This document shows, in pieces, positions 27,210 to 34,644 of a DNA stretch of 64,000 bases. The stretch spans positions 18,335-82,334 of the forward strand of contig JACPOP010000018.1 in the NCBI GenBank assembly GCA_016191465.1. The letters are read 5' to 3'. This stretch comes from Chloroflexota bacterium (GTDB lineage Bacteria; Chloroflexota; UBA6077; CF-72). Position 1 is the stretch's first letter; each line of letters begins with the position of its first letter. The notes under the pieces were generated by a model that saw only the letters and a list, made by a program, of their open reading frames with translations, searched no databases and was not told where the DNA came from. Made by a program: the position numbers and the translations under genes.

Positions 27210-28158
27210 CCAGGGTGGCTGTTGCCAGGGCGCGCTCGGGCACGCGCTGGGCGAGCATCTTGACGAACAGGTCGAATAGACCCACGTCAGCGAAGCCGAC
27301 AGTGTGCAGTGCCGGTGCCAGGCCGGCCGCGTAATCGCGGGCGAGGACGTACACCGGCGCCTTGGGGCTGCACTCGTGGAGCGCGTAGGCAACGAACCGG
27401 TCCACGGCGTCGGCGTATTTCGGGTGGACCATCAGGTCGACGAACTGGCTGCGGTCGCCGAACGTGAGCTCCATCCAACCTGCCAGGCTCGCCCCCAGCT
27501 CCCAGACCAATTGCTGACGCGCACCCGCCAGCGTCGGGCGCCACGCGCGTGAGCCGCGGTGCAATCCCTGCCACTCGTCTATCGTCATGGCCTCGGCGGC
27601 TCGAACCGATGGCGGGACGGCCGCCGAGTACAACTGGTAAAGCGGCTGTTCGTCGGACCGCAGGCGAGGCCGGGCCTCGAAGGCATCGCCCTTCGGGGCG
27701 CGGAAGCCGGGGGCAAGACGAAAGAGGGTGGCACCCGTGTACCGCTCGAACCCCGCCCGCCGGGCAACCCGCTGGGACCATTCGGTTCCGTTCGCCATGA
27801 GCAGAACCCGACGCGCCGCGCGCACCTCGGCGGCGCTGGCCAGGGCTTCACACAGCTGCACCGCTTCGTCCTCAGCATGTGTCAGCACATCCAGCAGCTC
27901 CAGGTCCCACACCAGGCCGCCCGCGCGCGAGCGGACTCCCGCAACCCCGACCGCTTTGCCCCTGTCGGTTGCGATCCACACGCGCCGGCGCGTGGAGCCG
28001 GGCTGGAATGACGCGGCCGTCAGGTCCAGAAGCGACGCACCACCCCCTTCGGGGTCGGCGAACGGCCACGCGTGGGCCGCCACTGCGACGACGTTCGGGG
28101 AACCGAGCAGCGATGAAACTGCCACTACGTCGGTTGGGCGCAGCGCTCGAATGGACAT
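27199..28158 (-). CDS. Hypothetical protein with GNAT-like N-terminus
   Basis: 319 residues. The N-terminus ([18 protein letters not shown]) and the [26 protein letters not shown] segment near residue 115-140 resemble GNAT acetyltransferases (the second matching the region after the acetyl-CoA loop), and a second, shorter GNAT-like segment may follow, but no confident acetyl-CoA P-loop is visible. I do not assign a substrate. It is the first gene of the tmk operon; TAGCCT lies 12 nt before the ATG and could be a -10 box. Confidence 0.6.
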   Translation of the reverse strand: MSIRALRPTDVVAVSSLLGSPNVVAVAAHAWPFADPEGGGASLLDLTAASFQPGSTRRRVWIATDRGKAVGVAGVRSRAGGLVWDLELLDVLTHAEDEAVQLCEALASAAEVRAARRVLLMANGTEWSQRVARRAGFERYTGATLFRLAPGFRAPKGDAFEARPRLRSDEQPLYQLYSAAVPPSVRAAEAMTIDEWQGLHRGSRAWRPTLAGARQQLVWELGASLAGWMELTFGDRSQFVDLMVHPKYADAVDRFVAYALHECSPKAPVYVLARDYAAGLAPALHTVGFADVGLFDLFVKMLAQRVPERALATATLVGG

Positions 28159-28319
28159 CCTGAGGCGGACAGGCTAGACCAGAGGTCCGGAGGTCTGCGT
28201 GGATTTGCACGCGCCGGTCCGAGGTCTTAGCACAGGGAAAAGCGAAGCACGTGAGCTACTGGCAGTGTACTGCACTGCCGCCCACGCGCCCTGCGTGCCA
28301 CACTGGGCGTACGAAGAAG

Positions 28320-28898
28320 ATGGAAACGTACTCCAGCACCCTGCCGTTGAACGGCGCGAATCCCTGGACCACGATCGAGTCGCGAGTCATCTGGGAAAGC
28401 GATCGCTTACGCCTCCGCGACGACCGGGTGCTCCAGCCTGATGGTGCTCCGGGACAGTACACGTTCGTCGAAATCCCCAACGCCGTGGTGGCCGTCGTCG
28501 TCATGGACGACGATGGGTTCACCTACCTTGTGCGCCAGTGGCGTTACCCGTGGGGCTGCAACTCCTGGGAGATTCCAGCGGGCCACGCTGAAGGGGGCGA
28601 ATCGCCCCTCGACGCCGCGCGGCGCGAGCTGGCGGAGGAAGTCGGACTCCAGGCCCGTGAGTGGGAAACCCTGGGGATCGGGCACAGCAGCGCTGTCGTG
28701 GCCGCCGACTACCACCTCTTCCTGGCGCGCGGCCTGGATCGGGCAGCGGACGCGTTCCACCGGGATGGTGCCGAAGAAGATATGCGGGTGGCGCGCGTGC
28801 CGCTCGCCGTAGCGGTCGACGCCGCCATGGATTCCACCATTACCCACGCCTTCTCAGTTGTCGGGCTGCTCCGCGCGGCCCGTCGCCTGAAGGTGTAG
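28320..28898 (+). CDS. Nudix hydrolase, ADP-ribose pyrophosphatase type
   Basis: 192 residues from the ATG at 28320, which has GAAGAAG just upstream (an in-frame GTG at 28251 would add 23 non-conserved residues). The Nudix box is complete: GHAEGGESPLDAARRELAEE followed by VGL, preceded by a beta domain typical of NudF-like ADP-sugar pyrophosphatases (RQWRYPWGCNSWEIPAG). It likely hydrolyses ADP-ribose or another nucleotide sugar. It is transcribed away from the preceding minus-strand operon. Confidence 0.85.
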   Translation: METYSSTLPLNGANPWTTIESRVIWESDRLRLRDDRVLQPDGAPGQYTFVEIPNAVVAVVVMDDDGFTYLVRQWRYPWGCNSWEIPAGHAEGGESPLDAARRELAEEVGLQAREWETLGIGHSSAVVAADYHLFLARGLDRAADAFHRDGAEEDMRVARVPLAVAVDAAMDSTITHAFSVVGLLRAARRLKV

Positions 28899-29013
28899 GC
28901 TGCACCATGACAGGAGACGGCGCTTTGCCCGCTTCCGGAACGCTCTCTACAATCGACCAGACGCGGCATCGGCCCGAGTGGCCGCCCAGCCGTGACCGCG
29001 AGGAGCTCCAGCC

Positions 29014-29499
29014 GTGATCCCCCCAAGCCGAATCCTGGTGACGGTCAACGGCAACGCTACCGACGACGAGGCCGTTGCTATGGCGTGCGATGCGGCGAAG
29101 GTGGCAAAGGCGGAGGTGTACGCCATCTACGTGATCGAGGTGAAGCGCACCTTGCCGCTCGACGTCGACCTTCCGCCAGAAGCCGCCAAAGGCGATGCCA
29201 TCCTGGCCCATGCCGAGAACATCGCCCGCCAGTCCCGTGTGGCGATTGAGACCGAGCTGCTTCAGGCCCGCGACGTTGGAACCGCGATCGTGGACGAGGC
29301 GGCCGAACGCCAGGTGGACCTGATTGTGCTTGGTGCACCGTACAAGCGGCGCTTTGGCGAGTTCGACCTGGGCCGGACCGTTCCGTACGTCCTGAAGAAT
29401 GCTCCGTGCCGGGTCTGGTTGACCCGCTCGGCGCCGACTCAATATCCGCCTTCCAGCGAACCCCGCGATCGCGAAAACCGACCGTCTGGGGCCCATTGA
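29014..29499 (+). CDS. Universal stress protein family (UspA) protein
   Basis: 161 residues with the UspA fold pattern: first strand RILVTVNGN, then VYAIYVIEVK, and the C-terminal DLIVLGAPYKRRF...GRTVPYVLKNAPCRVW. The ATP-binding G-2x-G-9x-G(S/T) loop is only partly matched (GAPYKRRFGEFDLGRT), so nucleotide binding is uncertain. GTG start with GAGGAG upstream. It precedes the TrkA genes, and Usp-TrkA associations are common in membrane transport loci. Confidence 0.8.
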   Translation: MIPPSRILVTVNGNATDDEAVAMACDAAKVAKAEVYAIYVIEVKRTLPLDVDLPPEAAKGDAILAHAENIARQSRVAIETELLQARDVGTAIVDEAAERQVDLIVLGAPYKRRFGEFDLGRTVPYVLKNAPCRVWLTRSAPTQYPPSSEPRDRENRPSGAH

Positions 29500-29571
29500 G
29501 CCACACCGTCGTCGTGACCATCACAACGCTGCGCTGAGCAGCCCCATCACCGAGCAGCGAGGAGTCAGCGG

Positions 29572-29997
29572 GTGTTCGTCGTCATTATGGGCTGCGGTCG
29601 GGTTGGCGCCCGCCTGGCTCGCATGCTGGTCAAGGCCGGCAACGAAGTTACGATTCTGGACCGTGATGCCAGCTCTTTCAGCCGGCTTGGCGAGGATTTT
29701 GGTGGGCAAACCATTCTCGGGAACGGGCTCAACCAGGATGTCCTCGAACAGGCCGGGCTGACTCGTGCGGATGCATTCGTCGCGGTAACGCAGGGGGACA
29801 ACCGCAATATCATGGCCAGTCAGATCGCCCAGCACGTGTTCCGCGTGCAGCGCGTGGTCACCCGCATCAACGATCCGATCCGCTCGGACACCTTTGCAGC
29901 CCTCGGCTTGCGAGCGCTCAGCCCCACGGTTATCGGCGCGAACACGTTCTACGAAGAGTTGACCGGGGACCTGGCGTCAAGTGTCGGCGACGTTTAA
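29572..29997 (+). CDS. TrkA-N domain potassium uptake regulatory protein
   Basis: 141 residues consisting of a single RCK/TrkA-N Rossmann domain: VIMGCGRVGARLARML at the N-terminus, ILDRD after strand 2 and AFVAVTQGDNRNIMASQIA. The TrkA-C ligand domain is missing. Such proteins bind NAD(H) or ATP and gate a TrkH/KtrB potassium channel, for which no gene is present in this window. GTG start with GAGGAG upstream; the second TrkA gene follows after 68 nt. Confidence 0.88.
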   Translation: MFVVIMGCGRVGARLARMLVKAGNEVTILDRDASSFSRLGEDFGGQTILGNGLNQDVLEQAGLTRADAFVAVTQGDNRNIMASQIAQHVFRVQRVVTRINDPIRSDTFAALGLRALSPTVIGANTFYEELTGDLASSVGDV

Positions 29998-30065
29998 CGA
30001 ACTCGGCGAGCGACAAACCATCAAACGACAGGGCCGGCTGAGGCTGGCGCGAGGGTAGGGACGGT

Positions 30066-30725
30066 ATGTACGCGATCATTGGCGGTGGTGGGAAGGTGGG
30101 CTTCTACCTCGGCCGGGAGCTCATCACGCAGGGCAATGAGGTGGTGATCATCGAGCAGCTCGCGGAGCGCGCCGAGTACATCGGCAACGAGCTTGGGAAC
30201 ATTGTCCTCAAGGGCAATGCCGACGAGGCCCGCACGCTAGCCGAGGCTGGCGCCGAACGTGCCGACGTGGTCATCGCGGTGACGGGCGACGACGAGGACA
30301 ACCTCGTGATCTGCCAGGTGGCAAAGAAGCGCTTCGGCGCCAAGCGGACCATCGCGCGTATCAACGAGCCGCGCAACGAAAGTCTGTTCCTCATGCTCGG
30401 CATCGATGCCACGATCAACGCCACGGAAGTGCTCCTTGGCGTCATGGAGCAGCAAATTCCCAATGCCAACATGCGCCCGCTGCTCCGCTTGCGGAACACG
30501 GACGTGGAGATTGTCGAGTTACGTATGCCGTCCAATAGCCGTGCCATTGGACGGTCGCTACGGGACCTGCCCATGCCACCTGATAGCAACGTGGCGGTGC
30601 TCCTGCGCGGAGGCAGCCCGCTGTTTCCCACGGGAGCCACCGTTCTCCAGGCCGGCGACGAGGTCATCGCCCTGACGCGCGCGGAACACGAGCCCGCTCT
30701 GCGGAGTCTCTTCGACGGCTCCTGA
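30066..30725 (+). CDS. TrkA family potassium uptake protein (TrkA-N plus TrkA-C)
   Basis: 219 residues: nucleotide-binding TrkA-N (IIGGGGKVGFYLGRELI, VIIEQL, VVIAVTGDDEDNLVICQVA) followed by a TrkA-C domain from about residue 135 (VEIVELRMPSNSRAIGRSLRDL) that in other members binds small ligands such as c-di-AMP or cations. Together with the preceding single-domain gene it probably forms a two-gene gating ring for a potassium channel encoded elsewhere. Confidence 0.9.
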   Translation: MYAIIGGGGKVGFYLGRELITQGNEVVIIEQLAERAEYIGNELGNIVLKGNADEARTLAEAGAERADVVIAVTGDDEDNLVICQVAKKRFGAKRTIARINEPRNESLFLMLGIDATINATEVLLGVMEQQIPNANMRPLLRLRNTDVEIVELRMPSNSRAIGRSLRDLPMPPDSNVAVLLRGGSPLFPTGATVLQAGDEVIALTRAEHEPALRSLFDGS

Positions 30726-30821
30726 CGGAGCGGCCTCATCATGCGAGGCCGCCCGGGCAAGGGAGCCGTTGCCGGATGCGCTGACGCCTAGTGCTCTATC
30801 AAGGCAGGATTGCCCAGTAGC

Positions 30822-30895
30822 TGTCATCCTTGAGCGCAGCGAAGGATCCGTCGCTCACGCACGAGCACGGATCCTTGGGTTCCCTCAGGATGACA
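30822..30895. repeat. Palindromic intergenic repeat
   Basis: Nested inverted repeats: 30842-30851 with 30867-30876 (10 bp perfect) inside 30822-30834 with 30884-30895 (12 bp, one inserted base). The outer arm begins TGTCATCC and the inner arm contains AAGGATCC, a sequence style I associate with dispersed intergenic palindromes in several bacterial phyla. It lies between the converging TrkA and HNH genes and could also end transcription. Confidence 0.6.
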
Positions 30896-30922
30896 ACCCC
30901 GCATACCTGCGTTGACGGACTC

Positions 30923-31447
30923 CTAGCTCGCCTTTTCGCGCTCCCATTCGGGGATGAATTTTTGCCAGCCGTGGAAGTGCTCGTTCTCCAGGTACTGGTG
31001 AAAAAGGTAGTAGCTGCTCGCCCGCGGCTCGAATGGGTCGTAGCGCAGCAGCATCCGGGCCTCCTCGGGGGTATGGCCCCCTTTCCGGTGGTTACAGGTC
31101 CGGCAGGCACTTACCAGGTTGTCCCACGTGTGCCGCCCGCCTCGGTGGCGTGGCAGCACGTGGTCCAGGGTCAGGTCGCGGCTGCGGACGCCGCAATACT
31201 GGCAGGTGAACCGGTCGCGAATGAAGACCTCGCGTCGCGTGAGACGCACCCGCGGGCGCGGGCGCTTGATCATGTACACCAGGCGGATCACGCTGGGCCG
31301 GGGGAAGAGGCGAACGGGCGTTCGGATCGGCTGGTCGCCGTGCTCCAGGACTTCTGCCTTGCCACCATCCACCAGGACCAGCGCACGTCGCGTGTTGCAC
31401 ACGTTCAACGGCTCGTAGTTCTGGTTCAGCACCAAGACCGCGTTCAC
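30923..31447 (-). CDS. HNH endonuclease family protein
   Basis: 174 residues. The HNH/zinc core is complete: FTCQYCG, LTLDHVLPRHRGG, WDNLVSACRTCNHRKG. The N-terminal VLNQNYEPLNVCNTRRALVL is characteristic of a widespread stand-alone HNH family in Chloroflexota, Deinococcota and Cyanobacteria that is not tied to introns or restriction systems; its role is unknown. GTG start at 31447 with AGGAG 8 nt upstream. Confidence 0.88.
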   Translation of the reverse strand: MNAVLVLNQNYEPLNVCNTRRALVLVDGGKAEVLEHGDQPIRTPVRLFPRPSVIRLVYMIKRPRPRVRLTRREVFIRDRFTCQYCGVRSRDLTLDHVLPRHRGGRHTWDNLVSACRTCNHRKGGHTPEEARMLLRYDPFEPRASSYYLFHQYLENEHFHGWQKFIPEWEREKAS

Positions 31448-31537
31448 CGTGCTATCTCCTGGGGCGTATCCAGAACTGCAACATCGAGGCGCGATTGTAG
31501 CAGCGGACGGGCTGCCCGGCGGCGTGGATTTCGGCGC

Positions 31538-32047
31538 CTATTTGAGTCGGAGCGGCAGGCCAGCGACGACGAAGTATGCCTCGTCGCAGAGCTCGGCGGC
31601 GCGCTGGTTCACTCGCCCCATCGCGTCCCGAAACAGGCGGCCGATGGGGTACTCCGGGACGAGCCCCATGCCGACTTCGTTGGACACGATCACCAGATCG
31701 GGAGCGCGCTGGATGACGGCGTGGATCTCCTCCACCGTGCGGCCCTCCGCATGACGTTCGTCGGCCAGTAAGAGGTTCGAGAGCAAGAGCGTCAGATCCT
31801 CGAAGAGGACGACGTCGTACGGCTCCGTTGATGCCGCCAGCGCACGCGCGGGCGCCAGTGGCGCTTCGATCGTCGCCCACTCCGAGGGCCGCTGCGCTCG
31901 ATGCCGCTGGATACGCTCCTGCATCTCATCATCGCCGGCCGTCGCTGTTGCGAGGTACAGCACTCGTGGTCCCATGAGCGACGCCAGACGCTCGGCATAG
32001 CTGCTCTTGCCGGAGCGCGCACCGCCCGTCACGAAGACCCGCGCCAT
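31538..32047 (-). CDS. cobU: Adenosylcobinamide kinase/guanylyltransferase
   Basis: Phosphorylates and then guanylylates adenosylcobinamide during cobalamin assembly or salvage. 169 residues: P-loop TGGARSGKSSYAE at the N-terminus, YLATATAGDDEM, and the diagnostic VSNEVGMGLVPE near residue 120. No other cobalamin gene is present here. It lies in the same direction as gmk, separated by 33 nt. Confidence 0.92.
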   Translation of the reverse strand: MARVFVTGGARSGKSSYAERLASLMGPRVLYLATATAGDDEMQERIQRHRAQRPSEWATIEAPLAPARALAASTEPYDVVLFEDLTLLLSNLLLADERHAEGRTVEEIHAVIQRAPDLVIVSNEVGMGLVPEYPIGRLFRDAMGRVNQRAAELCDEAYFVVAGLPLRLK

Positions 32048-32080
32048 CAGGAGGAAGCGAGCCCGCTGAACCTGGGCGCT

Positions 32081-32731
32081 CTACACGACGACAAGGTGGG
32101 GGTTCGTTCGCAAGCGTTCAGCGGCAATAATGGATTTCACGTCGTCCACGGCCTCGAGAAGGCGCCCAGGCCGGTTCACCACCACGTAGTCGTATTCGCT
32201 TATGTGCTCCAGCTCCTCGCGAGCGGTCGCCATACGTCGCATGAGCTCCTGCTCGTCGGCGCCCCGTCGGCTGATACGCTCCGGCAGGTCCTCAATCCGC
32301 TGTGGCCGGAGGAAGATCGAGATAACGCCCGGAAGCATCGATCGGATCGTCGCGGCACCCTGCACTTCAGGTGTCATGATCAGGTCGCGCCCCTGGCGGA
32401 GACCTTCGCGCACGCTGAACAGCGGGATTCCGTAGAAGTGGCTGTCATGGACGAAGGCGTGCTCCAGCAGCTTGCCCTCGTCCAGCAGCAGCGTGAACTG
32501 ATCGCGCGAGAGGAAGTAGTAGTGGCTCCCGTGAACCTCGTTGGCTCGACGCGGCCGGGTGGTTGCGGTCACGCAATAGGTAATGGGGAATCCATCCTGC
32601 TTCAGCAGCTCGATAAGAGTGGACTTGCCCACCCCCGATGGGCCTGAGAGGACGAAGACGAGCCCCGAGGCGCGCACCACGTCCGCGTCGCCGGGGAGCG
32701 CGTGCGGGTCTCCATCTGCCGCCAGCATCAT
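32081..32731 (-). CDS. gmk: Guanylate kinase
   Basis: Phosphorylates GMP to GDP. P-loop VLSGPSGVGKSTLIELL near residue 25, TATTRPRRANEVHG and YYFLSRDQF in the GMP-binding region, and the LIMTPEVQGA segment, which replaces the usual LEIDVQGA (Asp changed). 216 residues from the ATG at 32731 (a second ATG follows directly). The start is only 27 bp from the start of divergent rqcH; TACGGT at 32739-32744 lies 7 nt upstream of the ATG and no Shine-Dalgarno sequence fits, so a leaderless mRNA is likely. Confidence 0.95.
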   Translation of the reverse strand: MMLAADGDPHALPGDADVVRASGLVFVLSGPSGVGKSTLIELLKQDGFPITYCVTATTRPRRANEVHGSHYYFLSRDQFTLLLDEGKLLEHAFVHDSHFYGIPLFSVREGLRQGRDLIMTPEVQGAATIRSMLPGVISIFLRPQRIEDLPERISRRGADEQELMRRMATAREELEHISEYDYVVVNRPGRLLEAVDDVKSIIAAERLRTNPHLVVV

Positions 32732-32738
32732 GGCCCCA

Positions 32739-32748
32739 ACCGTACCAT
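32739..32748. promoter_or_regulatory. Overlapping divergent -10 boxes for gmk and rqcH
   Basis: On the plus strand TACCAT (32743-32748) lies 10 nt before the rqcH ATG; on the minus strand TACGGT (32739-32744) lies 7 nt before the gmk ATG. The two hexamers share two base pairs, so RNA polymerase could not open both at once. With only 27 bp between the start codons there is no room for a leader with a ribosome binding site on either side. Confidence 0.5.
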
Positions 32749-32758
32749 CCAGGCTCTG

Positions 32759-34561
32759 ATGGGTTTCGACTCCCTGGCCGTCACAGCCGCGCGCCAGGAG
32801 CTGGAGCCGCTGCTGGTGGGCGCGCAAATCCAGGAGCTGGCCTTCTCGGACACCTGGACCCTCACGCTCACCGCCTACCGCCCCGCGACCGGGCGCATCC
32901 ATCTCCTGGCAAGTGCCCACCCGGAGCGAAGCCGGGTGCTCCGCTCTGCCGCACCGCCTCGTCGCGGGGTCGAGCGCGATACGCCTTTCATGCTGCTCAC
33001 GCGCAAGTACTTGCGGAACGCCTGGATCGTGGCGTTCGAACAGCCGGGCCTGGAGCGCGTTCTAACGCTCCACTGTGTCCGTCGGCTCGGCGAGGACGCA
33101 GACTCCCGGGACCACCGAATTCGGCTGGTGGTAGAGGCGATGGGGCGTCGGGCCAACCTGCTGCTGGTGGACGAAAACGACACGATCCTGGATGCCTGGC
33201 GGCGAACCCCGCCGAGCCGTAACGCCATCCGTCCCATCCTGCCCCACCTGCCGTACGAGCTCCCTCCTGCGCAGGTTCGGCTGCCGGTGACCGAGCCTGG
33301 CCTGATGGCTGCTGCAGCCCGCGCCGGCGAGCACGGCGGGACGCTGGCGAAGTACCTGGGCGAGACACTGGAAGGCGCGTCTCCGCTGGCCGCCCGCGAG
33401 ATCGCCTTCCGAGCTTCGGGCGCCAGCGCCGCTCCACTTGTCGGGGCGGACTGGGCCAGGGTGTCCGCAGCAGCGCTCCAGTTGTACGCACCGGTTCGAG
33501 GCGAGGCAGCCTGGGAGCCATGCGTCGTCCTCGTGGACAACGCGCCCATCGACGCCGCGGTCTTCTGGGCGAGCCACGTCGAGCATGAGCGCGGCGCTCA
33601 GCTCGAGGCGGCCACCACGGCGAGCGAGGCGTTCGGGCGCCTGGAGACGGCCGGCGGCACGGGCAGGCCCGCGGCCGGGCTTCACGGGCCGCTGGCGGGG
33701 GAGCGCGCCGCGCTGGCGAGCCAGATCGAGACGGTGCTGAAGGCGGAGCGCCGCAAGGCCGGGGCGCTGCGGCGAGAGCTGGAACGCTCGGAATCCGTGG
33801 AGCAGCTGCGCCGCTGGGGCGAGCTGGTCCTGGCATTCGCCTGGCACGGGGAGGTGGGCGCCACCGCGCTGCAGGTCGAGGGCGAACGGATCCCTCTCGA
33901 CCCGGGCCGGACCACGTGGGAGAATGCACAAGCGTACTTCGCTGCTTACCAGCGCGCCCGTGACACCCGGAAGCGCCTACCGGCTCTGGTCCAGGCCGTC
34001 GAGGCACGGATCGAGTACCTTGCGACACTCCACACGCTCGCGGAGTCGGCGGCCACGCCGGAGGTCCTGCGGACGATCAAGAGCGAGATCGGCGCGGACA
34101 GTCCAGCTCGGCCCGTGGCCAAGAAGGGCACCCGCCAGAAGCCCGGGGGATCTGCTAGCGGCCCGTACCGTCGGTTCAACCTTGGTGACGGCTGGGAGCT
34201 CCTGGTGGGCAGCAGCGCCCGAGGTAACGCCCGCGTCACGTTCGAGCTGGCCGGGCCGGAGGATCTCTGGCTGCACGCTCGCAATGTGCCGGGCGCCCAT
34301 GCCATCCTGCGCGCCACCGGCCGGGCGCAGGAGCCACCGTCGGACGTGCTGCTGCAGGCGGCTGGCGCGGCCGCCCATTTTTCGTCGGCCCGAGCAAACA
34401 GCCTGGTAGAAGTAGATGTCGCACCGAGGCGCTATGTGAAGAAGATCCCAGAGGCACCGCCGGGTCTGGTGCGCTACACCCACGAGCGCACACTCCGCGT
34501 CCAGCCGCGGCCGCCTCTGGCATCATCTGTGCAGCAACCGGGCGCTTCGTACCGCGATTGA
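32759..34561 (+). CDS. rqcH: NFACT-family ribosome quality control protein RqcH
   Basis: Bacterial RqcH (formerly YloA/FbpA) binds stalled 50S-peptidyl-tRNA complexes and directs C-terminal alanine tailing. 600 residues: NFACT-N domain from the N-terminus (MGFDSLAVTAARQELEPLL), a helix-hairpin-helix/coiled-coil middle (about 320-450) and the C-terminal NFACT-R domain with DLWLHARNVPGAHAILR near residue 500 and the FSSARANSLVEVDV segment. The ATG at 32759 is preferred over the GTG at 32702, whose extra residues are not family-like. Linkage to gmk is also seen in Firmicutes. Confidence 0.92.
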   Translation: MGFDSLAVTAARQELEPLLVGAQIQELAFSDTWTLTLTAYRPATGRIHLLASAHPERSRVLRSAAPPRRGVERDTPFMLLTRKYLRNAWIVAFEQPGLERVLTLHCVRRLGEDADSRDHRIRLVVEAMGRRANLLLVDENDTILDAWRRTPPSRNAIRPILPHLPYELPPAQVRLPVTEPGLMAAAARAGEHGGTLAKYLGETLEGASPLAAREIAFRASGASAAPLVGADWARVSAAALQLYAPVRGEAAWEPCVVLVDNAPIDAAVFWASHVEHERGAQLEAATTASEAFGRLETAGGTGRPAAGLHGPLAGERAALASQIETVLKAERRKAGALRRELERSESVEQLRRWGELVLAFAWHGEVGATALQVEGERIPLDPGRTTWENAQAYFAAYQRARDTRKRLPALVQAVEARIEYLATLHTLAESAATPEVLRTIKSEIGADSPARPVAKKGTRQKPGGSASGPYRRFNLGDGWELLVGSSARGNARVTFELAGPEDLWLHARNVPGAHAILRATGRAQEPPSDVLLQAAGAAAHFSSARANSLVEVDVAPRRYVKKIPEAPPGLVRYTHERTLRVQPRPPLASSVQQPGASYRD

Positions 34562-34644
34562 GACGTGCCCGTCATCTGGACCCGCCGGCGGGCCGGGTGT
34601 CGGGCGGCCGCACACAACTCCGCTCATTCAGGAAGTAGGACACC

